Shown in pieces: positions 1-7,934 of a DNA stretch of 64,000 nucleotides. The stretch's first letter is position 1. The number at the start of each line of letters is the position of its first letter. The notes under the pieces were generated by a model. The model ran no database searches, was not told where the DNA came from, and worked only from the letters and a program-made list of their open reading frames with translations. The translations under genes were made by a program, and so were the position numbers. Origin of the DNA: Terriglobia bacterium (GTDB lineage Bacteria > Acidobacteriota > Terriglobia > Acidiferrales > UBA7541); contig JAIQFB010000019.1 of assembly GCA_020073485.1 (NCBI GenBank), positions 1-64,000 on the forward strand. The letters run 5' to 3'.

Positions 1-349
1 CCCAGTGCCCGATCAGGTTGCCGGCCTTGTCGAATTCCAGAACCGGCGGCGCGACCATGCAGCAATCCGCACCCGGAGGATTCCAATCGCCGTAGGATTC
101 CTTCGCTTCGAGCGAACCGCCGCGGTGAATGATCCAGACATTGTCCTGGGCATCCACCGACACGCCGATGGTCATGCCAATCACCCAGTGATTCGGCAGA
201 GGCTTCGGCCACATGGGGTCCACTTCAAACATGGGCGCCTGCACGCCGGCGGCCTGCACAGCGGCCTTTTTCTCCAGCACAACGGATCCAACGGCCAGCG
301 AGACAACCACGGCCAAGAGCACGCCACCAATCAAGAGCTTGCGCTTCAC
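1..349 (-). CDS. Secreted/anchored beta-propeller (NHL-like) protein, 3' part cut by window edge
   Basis: Only the N-terminal 116 residues are in the window. A GTG start at 347-349 follows a GGAGGT ribosome binding site. The protein opens with a positively charged tip and a hydrophobic segment (KRKLLIGGVLLAVVVSLAV), a signal peptide or membrane anchor. It then reads FEVDPMWPKPLPNHWVIG followed by VDAQDNVWIIHR, the start of a blade as seen in NHL/six-bladed beta-propeller proteins, which are abundant in Acidobacteriota. Two adjacent cysteines (ADCCMV) follow. Substrate and role cannot be told. The plus-strand reading of the same bases is antisense. Confidence 0.75.
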   Translation of the reverse strand, partial: MKRKLLIGGVLLAVVVSLAVGSVVLEKKAAVQAAGVQAPMFEVDPMWPKPLPNHWVIGMTIGVSVDAQDNVWIIHRGGSLEAKESYGDWNPPGADCCMVAPPVLEFDKAGNLIGHW

Positions 350-513
350 GATGAGACCTCCGCTTTTAAATAACGCACGATTCTAGCGGATCCGGCAGGG
401 CGACCCGTCTGAAATTCATCTGAAATCTTTCTGGGCAGCATACACCAGTTGCATTTTGCCGACCAATCCTTTTTGCTTGTCAGGCGCTTCGCAATGCGGT
501 TACTCTCGCGGTT

Positions 514-1896
514 ATGCCTTTCAAGCTCTCCAGGACCCTTGTCATCTGCTGTGCCGTTTTGGCGGCGTTCTTGCTCGTGTCCCAGGGCGCGGTGGCTCAT
601 GACATCCCGGTGGACGTGACCGCTCAAATTATCGCCAAACCGGCGGGCCAACACTTGAATTTGCTCGTCCGCGTGCCGCTGAAGGCCATGCGCGACGTCG
701 AATTTCCCGTCCGCGGCCCAGGCTATTTGGATCTGGACCATATCGATACACAACTCAGCGAGGCTGCCACGCTTTGGGTCGGCAACGTAATCGAAGTGTA
801 CGAGGGCGATGCCCGCCTTCCCGATCCGCAGGTGGTCCAAACCCACCTCTCGCTGGAATCGGACCGGTCATTCACCTCCTATGAAGACGCGATGACTCAC
901 ATCACGGGCCCCCGTCTTCCGAGCAGCACCGAGGTGTATTGGGACCAGGTGATGCTCGACATCCATTTCGACTACCCGATTCACTCGGACCAGGCGCGGT
1001 TTTCGATTCATCCGGGGCTCGGCCGGCTGGGCGAACGCGTGGTTATCGTTTTGCGGTTTCAGCCGCCGGGCGGCGCGGTGCGTGCCTTTGAATTCATTGG
1101 CGATCCCGGCCTGGTGCATCTGGATCCCAGCTGGCGCCAGGCGGCCCTGCGGTTCATTAATCTGGGATTTTTTCACATCCTGGACGGGACCGACCACCTG
1201 CTGTTCCTGTTCTGCCTGGTCATCCCATTCCGGAAGTTTCGCGCGCTCATTCCCGTCGTGACCGCGTTCACCGTGGCGCATTCGATTACGCTGATCGCGT
1301 CCGCCTATAACCTCGCGCCAAATATGTTGTGGTTTCCGCCGCTGATTGAAACGCTGATTGCGGTTTCCATCCTGTACATGGCGCTGGAAAATATTGTGGG
1401 CGTCACCAGCGTCCAGCGGAGATGGATGGTGGCGTTCGGATTCGGCCTGGTTCACGGATTCGGCTTCTCGTTCGCTTTGCGGCAGACGCTGCAGTTCGCC
1501 GGCTCGCACATGCTGGCGTCGCTGTTGTCGTTCAATATCGGCGTCGAGCTGGGACAGTTGCTGATGCTCGCGCTGTTCATCCCCGCGCTGGATCTTTTGT
1601 TCCGGTACGTGGTGGCCGAGCGCGTCGGCACGATCATCGTTTCGGCGCTGGTGGCGCACACGGCCTGGCACTGGATGGCCGACCGCGCCAGCGTCCTGAG
1701 CCAGTACCGGTTTGAATGGCCGGCGGTGAATATCATTCTGCTCGCCGGGGCCATGCGCTGGATGATGGCACTGGTGATCCTGGCAGGACTCATCTGGCTG
1801 TTATGGGGGCCGTTGCAGGAGCGGATGGACCGGGGCGCGGCGCGCAAACTCTGGTCGGCCCTGCGGCCGCGGCGTTCCCCGCCTTCGGTGCAATGA
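514..1896 (+). CDS. HupE/UreJ-type membrane protein
   Basis: The 460-residue protein begins with a signal peptide (cleavage near VAHDIPVD). A periplasmic domain of about 190 residues follows, then a C-terminal block of six to seven membrane helices from about residue 215. That block carries the HupE/UreJ-like signatures FHILDGTDHLLFLFCL, FTVAHSITLIAS and GLVHGFGFSFAL, whose histidines are typical of this family. HupE/UreJ proteins are linked to nickel or other metal handling, but this longer class is widespread without any hydrogenase or urease, and neither is seen here. Metal uptake is therefore only a guess. No clear ribosome binding site precedes the ATG. The next gene starts 43 bases downstream and may be cotranscribed. 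Confidence 0.8.
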   Translation: MPFKLSRTLVICCAVLAAFLLVSQGAVAHDIPVDVTAQIIAKPAGQHLNLLVRVPLKAMRDVEFPVRGPGYLDLDHIDTQLSEAATLWVGNVIEVYEGDARLPDPQVVQTHLSLESDRSFTSYEDAMTHITGPRLPSSTEVYWDQVMLDIHFDYPIHSDQARFSIHPGLGRLGERVVIVLRFQPPGGAVRAFEFIGDPGLVHLDPSWRQAALRFINLGFFHILDGTDHLLFLFCLVIPFRKFRALIPVVTAFTVAHSITLIASAYNLAPNMLWFPPLIETLIAVSILYMALENIVGVTSVQRRWMVAFGFGLVHGFGFSFALRQTLQFAGSHMLASLLSFNIGVELGQLLMLALFIPALDLLFRYVVAERVGTIIVSALVAHTAWHWMADRASVLSQYRFEWPAVNIILLAGAMRWMMALVILAGLIWLLWGPLQERMDRGAARKLWSALRPRRSPPSVQ

Positions 1897-1939
1897 ACCG
1901 CAAGGATCTCGGTAAACTTCAAAATAAGGGAGATTTGCT

Positions 1940-2464
1940 GTGACCAAAATTTTCACGCTCTTCTTGATGCTGTTTACAGCCGTTTCCTTCACCTCCGGCG
2001 GCCAGGAATCGGCCATGAAACCTGCCGCCCCGGCGGCGGGCGCCCAGAGCGCGAAAAATACGGACCTGGAGAAAGAGCTATGGGACGCCGACCAGCAGTG
2101 GCTCTGCAGCGCCGGCGCCACGCCCTACCATAAGGACTACAAAGAGTGCATCGAGTTCCGCAGCCACTACTGGACCGATCAATTCTTCGAGATCTCCAAC
2201 AAGGGTCAGGTCACGGTCAAAGCCGGAATGATCGCCGCACAACGCGCCGCGCATCCCGCCCCAGGCGTCGGACCTCATCCGGACGATTTCCACCTCATGG
2301 CCGTCTACGGAAACGTCGCGCTCGCGACCGATCACACCAACCTTATGAGCATGGGCCCCGATGGAAAACTTGTTGGCACCGACTGTCGCGTCCTCCGCAT
2401 ATTCGTGAAAGAAAATGGAAAATGGCGCCCGGCCGGAGGCGCGCTGGTACCCATCGTGCAGTAG
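1940..2464 (+). CDS. Secreted DUF4440/SnoaL-like (NTF2-fold) protein
   Basis: A GTG start is preceded by AAGGGAGA. The first 20 or so residues are a signal peptide. The rest fits an NTF2-fold of the DUF4440/SnoaL type: ELWDADQQWL near the start, a DQFFEISNKGQV strand, then VALATDHTNLM and RIFVKENGKWRPAGGALVP, the family's usual closing strand pattern. Such domains bind small ligands or act as dimerising scaffolds, and a reaction cannot be assigned. It follows the HupE-like gene closely on the same strand. Confidence 0.7.
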   Translation: MTKIFTLFLMLFTAVSFTSGGQESAMKPAAPAAGAQSAKNTDLEKELWDADQQWLCSAGATPYHKDYKECIEFRSHYWTDQFFEISNKGQVTVKAGMIAAQRAAHPAPGVGPHPDDFHLMAVYGNVALATDHTNLMSMGPDGKLVGTDCRVLRIFVKENGKWRPAGGALVPIVQ

Positions 2465-2489
2465 AGGGCACGCTTGGAATCACGTCAGG

Positions 2490-2701
2490 CTCGCGGTCTT
2501 GTGGGATAGCAACCAAATCCCGGCCTGGGAGACAAACATGGTTGTACGGACATCCACGCAGCGGCGCAAACCTTGCGCTCTCAGAAATACTCATAGGTTT
2601 CCAGCGGATTGGTGACTCTCCCCGACGCGACTTTGGGATTTCACAGTGGATTTCCCGTCCGGGATCCCGACGGCCATATCATCGAAATCGCAACGCAATA
2701 A
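2490..2701 (+). pseudogene. Remnant of a VOC/glyoxalase-fold protein, broken by frameshift and stop
   Basis: In the frame of 2543-2701 the DNA reads CTDIHAAAQTLRSQKYS, then a TAG at 2594-2596, then VSSGLVTLPDATLGFHSG and FPVRDPDGHIIEIATQ with a TAA at 2699-2701. This is the C-terminal half of a vicinal-oxygen-chelate protein (pattern ..DI.AAA..LR...FVS.GVVTLPD..LGF...F.VRDPDGH..E). Just upstream, WDSNQIPAWETNMVV in another frame looks like the preceding strand, which implies a frameshift near 2543. No start codon or intact N-terminal half is visible. The coordinates are approximate at the 5' end. Confidence 0.6.
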
Positions 2702-2757
2702 CCCTTATCGTTGTGGTTCTCCATATAAGGCCGGCCCGGTATCGGTGGAATGGATCG

Positions 2758-3372
2758 TCAAACTCCATGGAGGATCAGCGAAACTTCCTTCCGGGCCCTG
2801 CGCAACATATTGCCGAGGGCGCGCACAACCCAGCGCATTAAAATGACGACGGCTAGTACGAACGCCAGGGAGATGATCGCGGCCCAATAAGGATGCTTTG
2901 TGGCAAACCAGGTGAGAAACACGGCCAGCGCATCCTCGGCCAGACTCAGGGTCACGTTGGAGAGGGGTTCCGGAGAAGCAGTGACGGCCGCCCGGACAGC
3001 CGTCTTGCCGCCGTGCGCCGCCAGCGCAATCACTCCTCCCAGCAGCGTTGCCAAGAGTTGCCATCCAGGTGAAAGCTGGGCGGTGGCGCGATAGGCAAGC
3101 AGCGCCGCTACCGGAACTCGAACGAAGGTATGCAGGGCGTTCCAGATCAGATCAAAAACAGGAATTTTGTCGGCGAACAGCTCCACCAGAAATAGAATGC
3201 CCGAACACGCGATCACATACCAGCTCGAGAGCAATTGCAAATCCGGCGGCAATGGGAACATGCCGGCGTGAGCTAAAAGGCCGATTGCGGCCACCGTCGC
3301 GTACACATTCAGCCCGGCGGCGAAGCTGATGGCCGTCAGGATTGCGAATAGCTCATTGGACGGAATCCTCAC
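2758..3372 (-). CDS. DUF4126 family membrane protein
   Basis: The 204-residue protein starts at a GTG behind GAGGCG. It shows about five membrane segments, with the DUF4126 landmarks ISFAAGLNVYATVAAIGLLA at the N-terminus and GGVIALAAHGGKTAVRAAVT in the middle, and a basic C-terminal tail. The family has no known biochemical role. It ends convergently with the VOC remnant. The start is only about 60 bases downstream of the M48 protease gene, so the two may share a transcript. Confidence 0.8.
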   Translation of the reverse strand: MRIPSNELFAILTAISFAAGLNVYATVAAIGLLAHAGMFPLPPDLQLLSSWYVIACSGILFLVELFADKIPVFDLIWNALHTFVRVPVAALLAYRATAQLSPGWQLLATLLGGVIALAAHGGKTAVRAAVTASPEPLSNVTLSLAEDALAVFLTWFATKHPYWAAIISLAFVLAVVILMRWVVRALGNMLRRARKEVSLILHGV

Positions 3373-3429
3373 GGCATCGCCTCGGCGCGCGCCAACAAAT
3401 AGGAATCGAACGCCAATTGCGCGCTCGAT

Positions 3430-4938
3430 CTAGAATTGCGCGCTCCCCAGCATCTTCTCGAACGTCGGCCTCATCTGGTCAAAATACCTCTGCGTCGCCA
3501 CGAACACGATCATGATTACGCTTCCGTCTCGCCGCGGCACGGCCACCAGCCAGTCGCGCTCTCCCTGCGCCTTGCCCGCCGCATCAGGCATCATGGATAG
3601 CGTCTCCAGCTCCACCGATCCCGCGGCCGCGCCGTTCACACTAATGGACTGAATCTCACCGCTCTGCTTCATTTTACTGTCGCCGCTCTCGAGGTTTTTC
3701 ACGATCGCCGCCGTGATCTGCTGCACGCTCATGTTCGTACCCGGCCCCTGCATCGCCTGGATCACCACGCCGTATGCCACGGCATTTCCAGACACGCCCG
3801 GGCGCGGCGCGATCGTCACCGAGCCCTGCTGTTGCCCCTGCATGACTTCCCAATTCTCCGGGCGCACAATTTTCAAAATATTTAGATCAGTGAGCTGGAA
3901 GATCGAGCTCGGCTGCACGTCCGTGATCGGCGCCGCCGGCACGCTTACCACGGCCGGCTGGCTCGGCGTTGCCGTAGTTGCCGGGACGCTGCCGGCCGCT
4001 CCCGAAAACACGGCGCCATTCTTCTGGTTCTCCGCGACCCATTGTCCGCTCTTGGCCCCGTCCGCAATCTCCTGCGCGGTATAGGCATGGACGTTTAAGG
4101 CGTCCTTGCGCACGGCGGCAAACTCCGGGTTGTCGCGCGCGTACTTGCGCGCCGGCCAATTCGCAATTTCCTGCTGGATCGCGACCCGGCGATTCCCCGG
4201 ATTCGGGTGGTCGCTCAGGAACTGCGGCACCGAACTCCCCTGCTTCCCGATCTTCTCGAAGAAATCCGCAAGCGCCACGGGGTTGTAGTTCGCCTTCCAA
4301 AGGATGATAGCGCCTACCTCGTCCGCTTGCGTCTCGTCGCCTCGTGAGTATTTCAACATCAACGTGCCCGCGCCAAACTGGATTCCGCTTTGCGCCAGCG
4401 TTCCCCAAATTCCGCCCATGCTTCCCGCGAGCCCTCCGACGATTCCTGCGAGCCCTCCGAGCAGCGAGGACTTCTCCTGCTGTTTGGCCGAATGCTGCAT
4501 GTACACGTGGGACATCTCGTGCGCCATCACTCCCGCGAGCTCCGCTTCGTTGTCCGCCGCCTGAATGGTTCCGATGTTTACGAACATCGAGCCGCCCGGC
4601 AGCGCAAACGCGTTGATTTCCTTCTGCGCGATGACGTGAAATTGGAATGGCCACGTGTGTTCCTGAGGGATCGTTGCCACCAGCCGCTGGCCCAGCTTCC
4701 GGATGTACTGCGTCTCGCGGCTCGAGTCCGGCAGCACGGGCATTTGCTTGTACACCTCTTCCGTTGCCTGCAGCCCAAGCTGCGTCTGCTGGTCGCGAGT
4801 CATCTGAGGATTGCCCGGATCGGGGAACTCCGGCGCGGGCCCCACCGCCAGGCCTTGCGCCGCAACCAGACAGCAGGCCAGGCAAACCGCCAACCAACGC
4901 CTGTGTCTAGCTGGTTCGCAACTCGTTATGAGCCACAT
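3430..4938 (-). CDS. M48 family zinc metalloprotease
   Basis: The start chosen is the ATG at 4936-4938 (MWLITSCEP), because GGAGGATTT sits just upstream; an ATG 33 bases earlier lacks this. The 502-residue protein has a signal peptide, then an M48 peptidase domain (about residues 45-240). The zinc site is HEMSH, inside the stretch MAHEMSHVYMQHSAK, with a downstream glutamate in DETQADEVG. A flexible linker and a C-terminal domain of about 150 residues follow. The architecture resembles BepA-type periplasmic proteases involved in outer-membrane quality control, but it lacks visible TPR repeats, so that role is inferred. Confidence 0.88.
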   Translation of the reverse strand: MWLITSCEPARHRRWLAVCLACCLVAAQGLAVGPAPEFPDPGNPQMTRDQQTQLGLQATEEVYKQMPVLPDSSRETQYIRKLGQRLVATIPQEHTWPFQFHVIAQKEINAFALPGGSMFVNIGTIQAADNEAELAGVMAHEMSHVYMQHSAKQQEKSSLLGGLAGIVGGLAGSMGGIWGTLAQSGIQFGAGTLMLKYSRGDETQADEVGAIILWKANYNPVALADFFEKIGKQGSSVPQFLSDHPNPGNRRVAIQQEIANWPARKYARDNPEFAAVRKDALNVHAYTAQEIADGAKSGQWVAENQKNGAVFSGAAGSVPATTATPSQPAVVSVPAAPITDVQPSSIFQLTDLNILKIVRPENWEVMQGQQQGSVTIAPRPGVSGNAVAYGVVIQAMQGPGTNMSVQQITAAIVKNLESGDSKMKQSGEIQSISVNGAAAGSVELETLSMMPDAAGKAQGERDWLVAVPRRDGSVIMIVFVATQRYFDQMRPTFEKMLGSAQF

Positions 4939-5044
4939 AAATCCTCCCGTGAGCTGCTCCGACACAGCCACGCAAACCCGCCATCGGAATATTCGATCAT
5001 TAGCTGAACTTTACAGTATCAAAACGTTCTTGCGTCAGCACGCC

Positions 5045-5821
5045 CTATGGCGCAGCTTTCAGATCGACCGGCTGATCGAGTTGGAATTTCAAGACAGTTT
5101 CGGCAGGGACTTGAACCTCCTTGCCTTTGATCAATATCTGCGTACCTGCACCGCCGGCAGCGCCAACTGCCGCCCCAATTGCTGCGCCTTTTCCTTTTCC
5201 AACTACCGCGCCGATAATCGCGCCCAACGCGGCTCCCCCTCCCACTGCTTCAGCCGTGCGTTTGTTCGCGCCGATTCCGGTGTCGCTCTTCTTTTGCAAA
5301 TCCGTCGTACTGACAAGGTACCGTTGCCCGCCGATGGTAATTGCCTGAATGTCGAGCATCATCTCGGGACTGCCGGTCACACCACCCGACGAGACCTTTT
5401 GAATCACGAGTTCAACAGGAGAGCCTTTCGGCACGAGCACATTATTGGAACCTCCCATCACATCCTGGTCCACTTGCGCTTTGAAGGCTTGATTTTCCTT
5501 GGCGGACTGTGAATTTATCGCTTCATTAGTTCGCACCATGATCGCGGTTCCACTGGGAAGGGTTTCCAGCTTGCTGCTTGGCACCGCAGCTGCAGTGCTC
5601 TTCGCATCGGTTGCCGCAAATTCGAGCGTTTGGATCTTCGTTCTGTTGTAGCGATGCACGACGCCTTTCGTATCCTTAAAGGTGATCGTCTGCGTGGTTG
5701 CGGATACTAGAGTTCCGGATAACTGGGTTCCGTCGCGCAGGACCAATGTGTCGGCCCGAACGGCTTCTGCCAGGGACGACAGCGAAAGGCTGATTAATAC
5801 GAATGCCAGAATGCTTCTCAT
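5045..5821 (-). CDS. Secreted protein with glycine-zipper segment
   Basis: The start is the ATG at 5819-5821, which follows GAGGAG; a longer reading frame upstream lacks a ribosome binding site. The 258-residue product has a signal peptide ending near AVRADT. A short beta domain ([17 protein letters not shown]...[13 protein letters not shown]) common in acidobacterial surface proteins follows, then a second beta-rich region. Near residues 195-235 there is a glycine zipper ([19 protein letters not shown], then [14 protein letters not shown]), which normally inserts in or packs against membranes. The C-terminus ([12 protein letters not shown]) is a beta strand. An envelope role is likely but the function is unknown. 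Confidence 0.75.
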   Translation of the reverse strand: MRSILAFVLISLSLSSLAEAVRADTLVLRDGTQLSGTLVSATTQTITFKDTKGVVHRYNRTKIQTLEFAATDAKSTAAAVPSSKLETLPSGTAIMVRTNEAINSQSAKENQAFKAQVDQDVMGGSNNVLVPKGSPVELVIQKVSSGGVTGSPEMMLDIQAITIGGQRYLVSTTDLQKKSDTGIGANKRTAEAVGGGAALGAIIGAVVGKGKGAAIGAAVGAAGGAGTQILIKGKEVQVPAETVLKFQLDQPVDLKAAP

Positions 5822-6130
5822 CGTCAATCTCCTCGTATTTCGCAATCTGCTGACTTTGATTGCTTCCAAAATCCACACCGTCATGCGCAGACTTGTATTC
5901 CACCCAAGCCATCGGGATACCTAGGCATTGTTGCCCCGGCTGGCTACTGCCCCTGCCGGGATCTTGCAATCAACACTTTCATGGGAATCATGAGGAAGGA
6001 GTGGACGGCAGCGGTGTTTTTCGGAAGGAAAGCAGCGCTCCCATGGCCCTCCGTAAAGTAACCCGCTGCCGTCGATCGCACAGCCCAGCGCGGAGAAATC
6101 AGGTTGATGTCCTCGATTCAATCCACCTCG

Positions 6131-6481
6131 CTATTTCTTTGGCTGCTTCGCAATCACCAATTTTGCGATCTTGTCGTAGGTCGCTTGGGGAATGATTTTT
6201 TTCTGAACCAGGTCTGTTTTTGCCCTGTACGGCCGGCCGTCAATGATCTTCTGCGAGTAGACGGTTCCGATGCCCGGCAAGGCCTGTAACTGGTCTTTGG
6301 TTGCCGTATTCAAGTCCAGCAAATCGCCGCTCGGAGTCGCCGATGCGGCTTGGCTCTGAGCGGACGCCGGCTTTGCGCTGGACTTACTGGGGGGATTCGA
6401 CTGCGCCATGCCCATCGTCGCAAAGAACAGCAAGGTTAGGGCGGCGAGCGCCGTCGCGCGAAAGATCTGTTTCCGGATCAT
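6131..6481 (-). CDS. Secreted ComEA-like helix-hairpin-helix protein
   Basis: The 116-residue protein has a signal peptide (cleavage near MGMAQS), a Ser/Ala/Pro linker, and one helix-hairpin-helix domain: [19 protein letters not shown] then [21 protein letters not shown]. This is the ComEA/HhH fold that binds DNA without sequence specificity. A GAGGAG ribosome binding site precedes the ATG. It could help DNA uptake, but no other competence gene is nearby, and short exported HhH proteins of unknown role are frequent. Confidence 0.8.
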   Translation of the reverse strand: MIRKQIFRATALAALTLLFFATMGMAQSNPPSKSSAKPASAQSQAASATPSGDLLDLNTATKDQLQALPGIGTVYSQKIIDGRPYRAKTDLVQKKIIPQATYDKIAKLVIAKQPKK

Positions 6482-6571
6482 AATTAAGCTCCTCTTATGT
6501 TGATTTTCTTTCCGATGTGCTGGATGCGGCCGATCTCCTTATCGTTGACCGGTTGGCTTTCCCGCAAAAAG

Positions 6572-6808
6572 CTATTTGTCCTTTGTTCCTAGCAGGCCGC
6601 CCAGTCCCGCCACCATGGACTTGGCCTTTTCTGCAACTCCCCCAGTGGTGGTGGCAACATCTCCTGTACTGAGGAATGAGTCGAGATGGCTGCTGACAGA
6701 ACCGGGAAGCTTCCCTTTGAGGTGAGTCACAACCATGTTCACAATCATCTGAGCCTTATCCTGCGATAGGCCCGTCTTTTGAACAATCATCTGAATAAGT
6801 TCGTTCAT
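6572..6808 (-). CDS. Small conserved hypothetical protein (78 aa)
   Basis: The protein is helical, opening MNELIQMIVQKTGLSQDKAQ, with a Gly-rich C-terminal tail (MVAGLGGLLGTKDK). It resembles short DUF937/DUF2780-like helical proteins, but the match is by general pattern only. The ribosome binding site GGAGAA stands before the ATG. A CRP-type palindrome lies about 160 bases upstream of its start (6967-6982). Confidence 0.6.
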   Translation of the reverse strand: MNELIQMIVQKTGLSQDKAQMIVNMVVTHLKGKLPGSVSSHLDSFLSTGDVATTTGGVAEKAKSMVAGLGGLLGTKDK

Positions 6809-6966
6809 GGTTCATTTCTCCTTTTCGCCGACCCTTCCATCCGAGTGAAATAAAGAGACTCGGGCATTCCACCTTTACACCAAGTTCTCAGTACTGATCT
6901 CGTTCGGCACTGTCTTCTTGGAAACGGCGATTTGTCTTGATTCAGAACTCAAACCCAAAGGAAAGA

Positions 6967-6982
6967 TGTGATCCAGGTCACT
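6967..6982. promoter_or_regulatory. CRP-type operator candidate TGTGA-N6-TCACT
   Basis: The sequence TGTGATCCAGGTCACT has the exact half-site and spacing of Crp-family operators (GTGA-N6-TCAC). It lies between two divergent genes. The Crp/Fnr protein at 30998-31693 carries a CRP-like recognition helix (RE..SR), which makes it one possible ligand; other Crp paralogues elsewhere in the genome are equally possible. Confidence 0.4.
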
Positions 6983-7164
6983 TCTCAGCAATCTATCTGT
7001 CACAGGATGCCACTCGATCGGCGGTGTATGAGCCGAACGCCGGAGCACAATCCGCCAAGCCTTCCATTGAGGCCTGCGGCTAGACCTATGCCCTGAGACG
7101 GCCCGGGATGGCCTTGCCGGTTAGTGACCTCTCTCCCTGGATGTCTGACGGGGACCACAAGGAC

Positions 7165-7180
7165 TGTGAGCCTGATCACT
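7165..7180. promoter_or_regulatory. CRP-type operator candidate TGTGA-N6-TCACT upstream of mscL
   Basis: The sequence TGTGAGCCTGATCACT has the same half-sites and spacing as the element 198 bases upstream. It sits 94 bases before the alternative mscL start and 184 before the preferred one, a reasonable position for promoter control of mscL. Confidence 0.4.
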
Positions 7181-7348
7181 GTGATAACCAGCTGAACTTT
7201 GTTACTAATCAGCACTAAGAGGAATAAAAATTCGCATGCAAAATCTGAGAGGTGTGTGATGGGGATAACTAAAGACCAGATTCTCGAAAGGGTTGGCATG
7301 GCCCACTTGGGGAGTCCAAAGGCGCTGTTGGGAAAAAAGGGCGGGCCG

Positions 7349-7786
7349 ATGCTTAACGAGTTTAGAGATTTTGCGCTCCGCGGCAACATGCTGGATATGG
7401 CGGTGGGCATTATTATTGGTGCCGCGTTCGGAAGAGTTGTCAGTTCTTTTGTAACGGACATCTTGATGCCGCCGATTGGCCTGTTGACTGGCAAATCGGA
7501 TTTTTCGAGCAAATTTATCAATTTGTCCGGGAAGGCTTACGCGACGCTTGCCGATGCAAAGGCCGCTGGTGCGGCCACAATTAACTATGGGGTTTTCCTG
7601 AATGCCGCGTTCGATTTTCTGATTGTAGCGTTTGCAGTGTTCATGCTTATTCGCCAAGTGAACCGGCTGAAGAGTGAAGAGAAGCCGCCTGCCGTAACCA
7701 CCAAAGACTGCCCCTCTTGCTTCTCAGCCATTCCGATCCGAGCGACCCGGTGTCCGCACTGCACTTCTATTCTGACAACAGTGTAG
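7349..7786 (+). CDS. mscL: Large-conductance mechanosensitive channel MscL with C-terminal zinc ribbon
   Basis: From [20 protein letters not shown] the protein matches the MscL N-terminal helix and first membrane helix (residues 1-40). A periplasmic loop and the second helix (about 80-105) follow. MscL opens under membrane tension and releases solutes. Instead of the usual short cytoplasmic helix, the tail contains a two-knuckle zinc ribbon, CPSC (121-124) and CPHC (135-138). The start at 7349 was chosen because it fits family N-termini. An in-frame ATG at 7259 has a better ribosome binding site (GAGAGGTG) and would add 30 residues. Confidence is high for identity, lower for the start. Confidence 0.9.
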   Translation: MLNEFRDFALRGNMLDMAVGIIIGAAFGRVVSSFVTDILMPPIGLLTGKSDFSSKFINLSGKAYATLADAKAAGAATINYGVFLNAAFDFLIVAFAVFMLIRQVNRLKSEEKPPAVTTKDCPSCFSAIPIRATRCPHCTSILTTV

Positions 7787-7816
7787 ATTCGGATCGTCTG
7801 CGCATATCTCTGCTGG

Positions 7817-7834
7817 ACGTGTTTGGAAACACGT
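7817..7834. repeat. 18-bp perfect palindrome downstream of mscL
   Basis: ACGTGTTT, two bases, then AAACACGT form a perfect inverted repeat 30 bases after the mscL stop. No T-run follows, so it is not a standard intrinsic terminator; it could be an mRNA 3' stem or a protein site for the AsmA gene downstream. Confidence 0.4.
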
Positions 7835-7934
7835 CGAGACGTGATGCCAATCACTGTCCTTGCTCTAAGGTTCTTATAAAGGTAATTATAGATTCATAGG
7901 TCGTTGCCGGGGCGAATCGGCTTGGAGGTTCAAT

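Larger units (their letters stand above)
6809..7348. other. Intergenic region between the 78-aa gene and mscL, with two CRP-type palindromes
   Basis: I see no convincing gene here. A minus-strand reading frame from 7521 to 7000 covers it but runs through mscL and has no recognisable features. The region holds two elements of the form TGTGA-N6-TCACT (6967-6982 and 7165-7180), listed separately. If MscL starts at the upstream ATG (7259), the last 90 bases are coding. Confidence 0.5.

Noticed and set aside
7000-7521. Minus-strand frame overlapping the mscL 5' region
   Set aside because: It is antisense to the conserved first helix of MscL and covers the CRP-type sites; no recognisable protein features.
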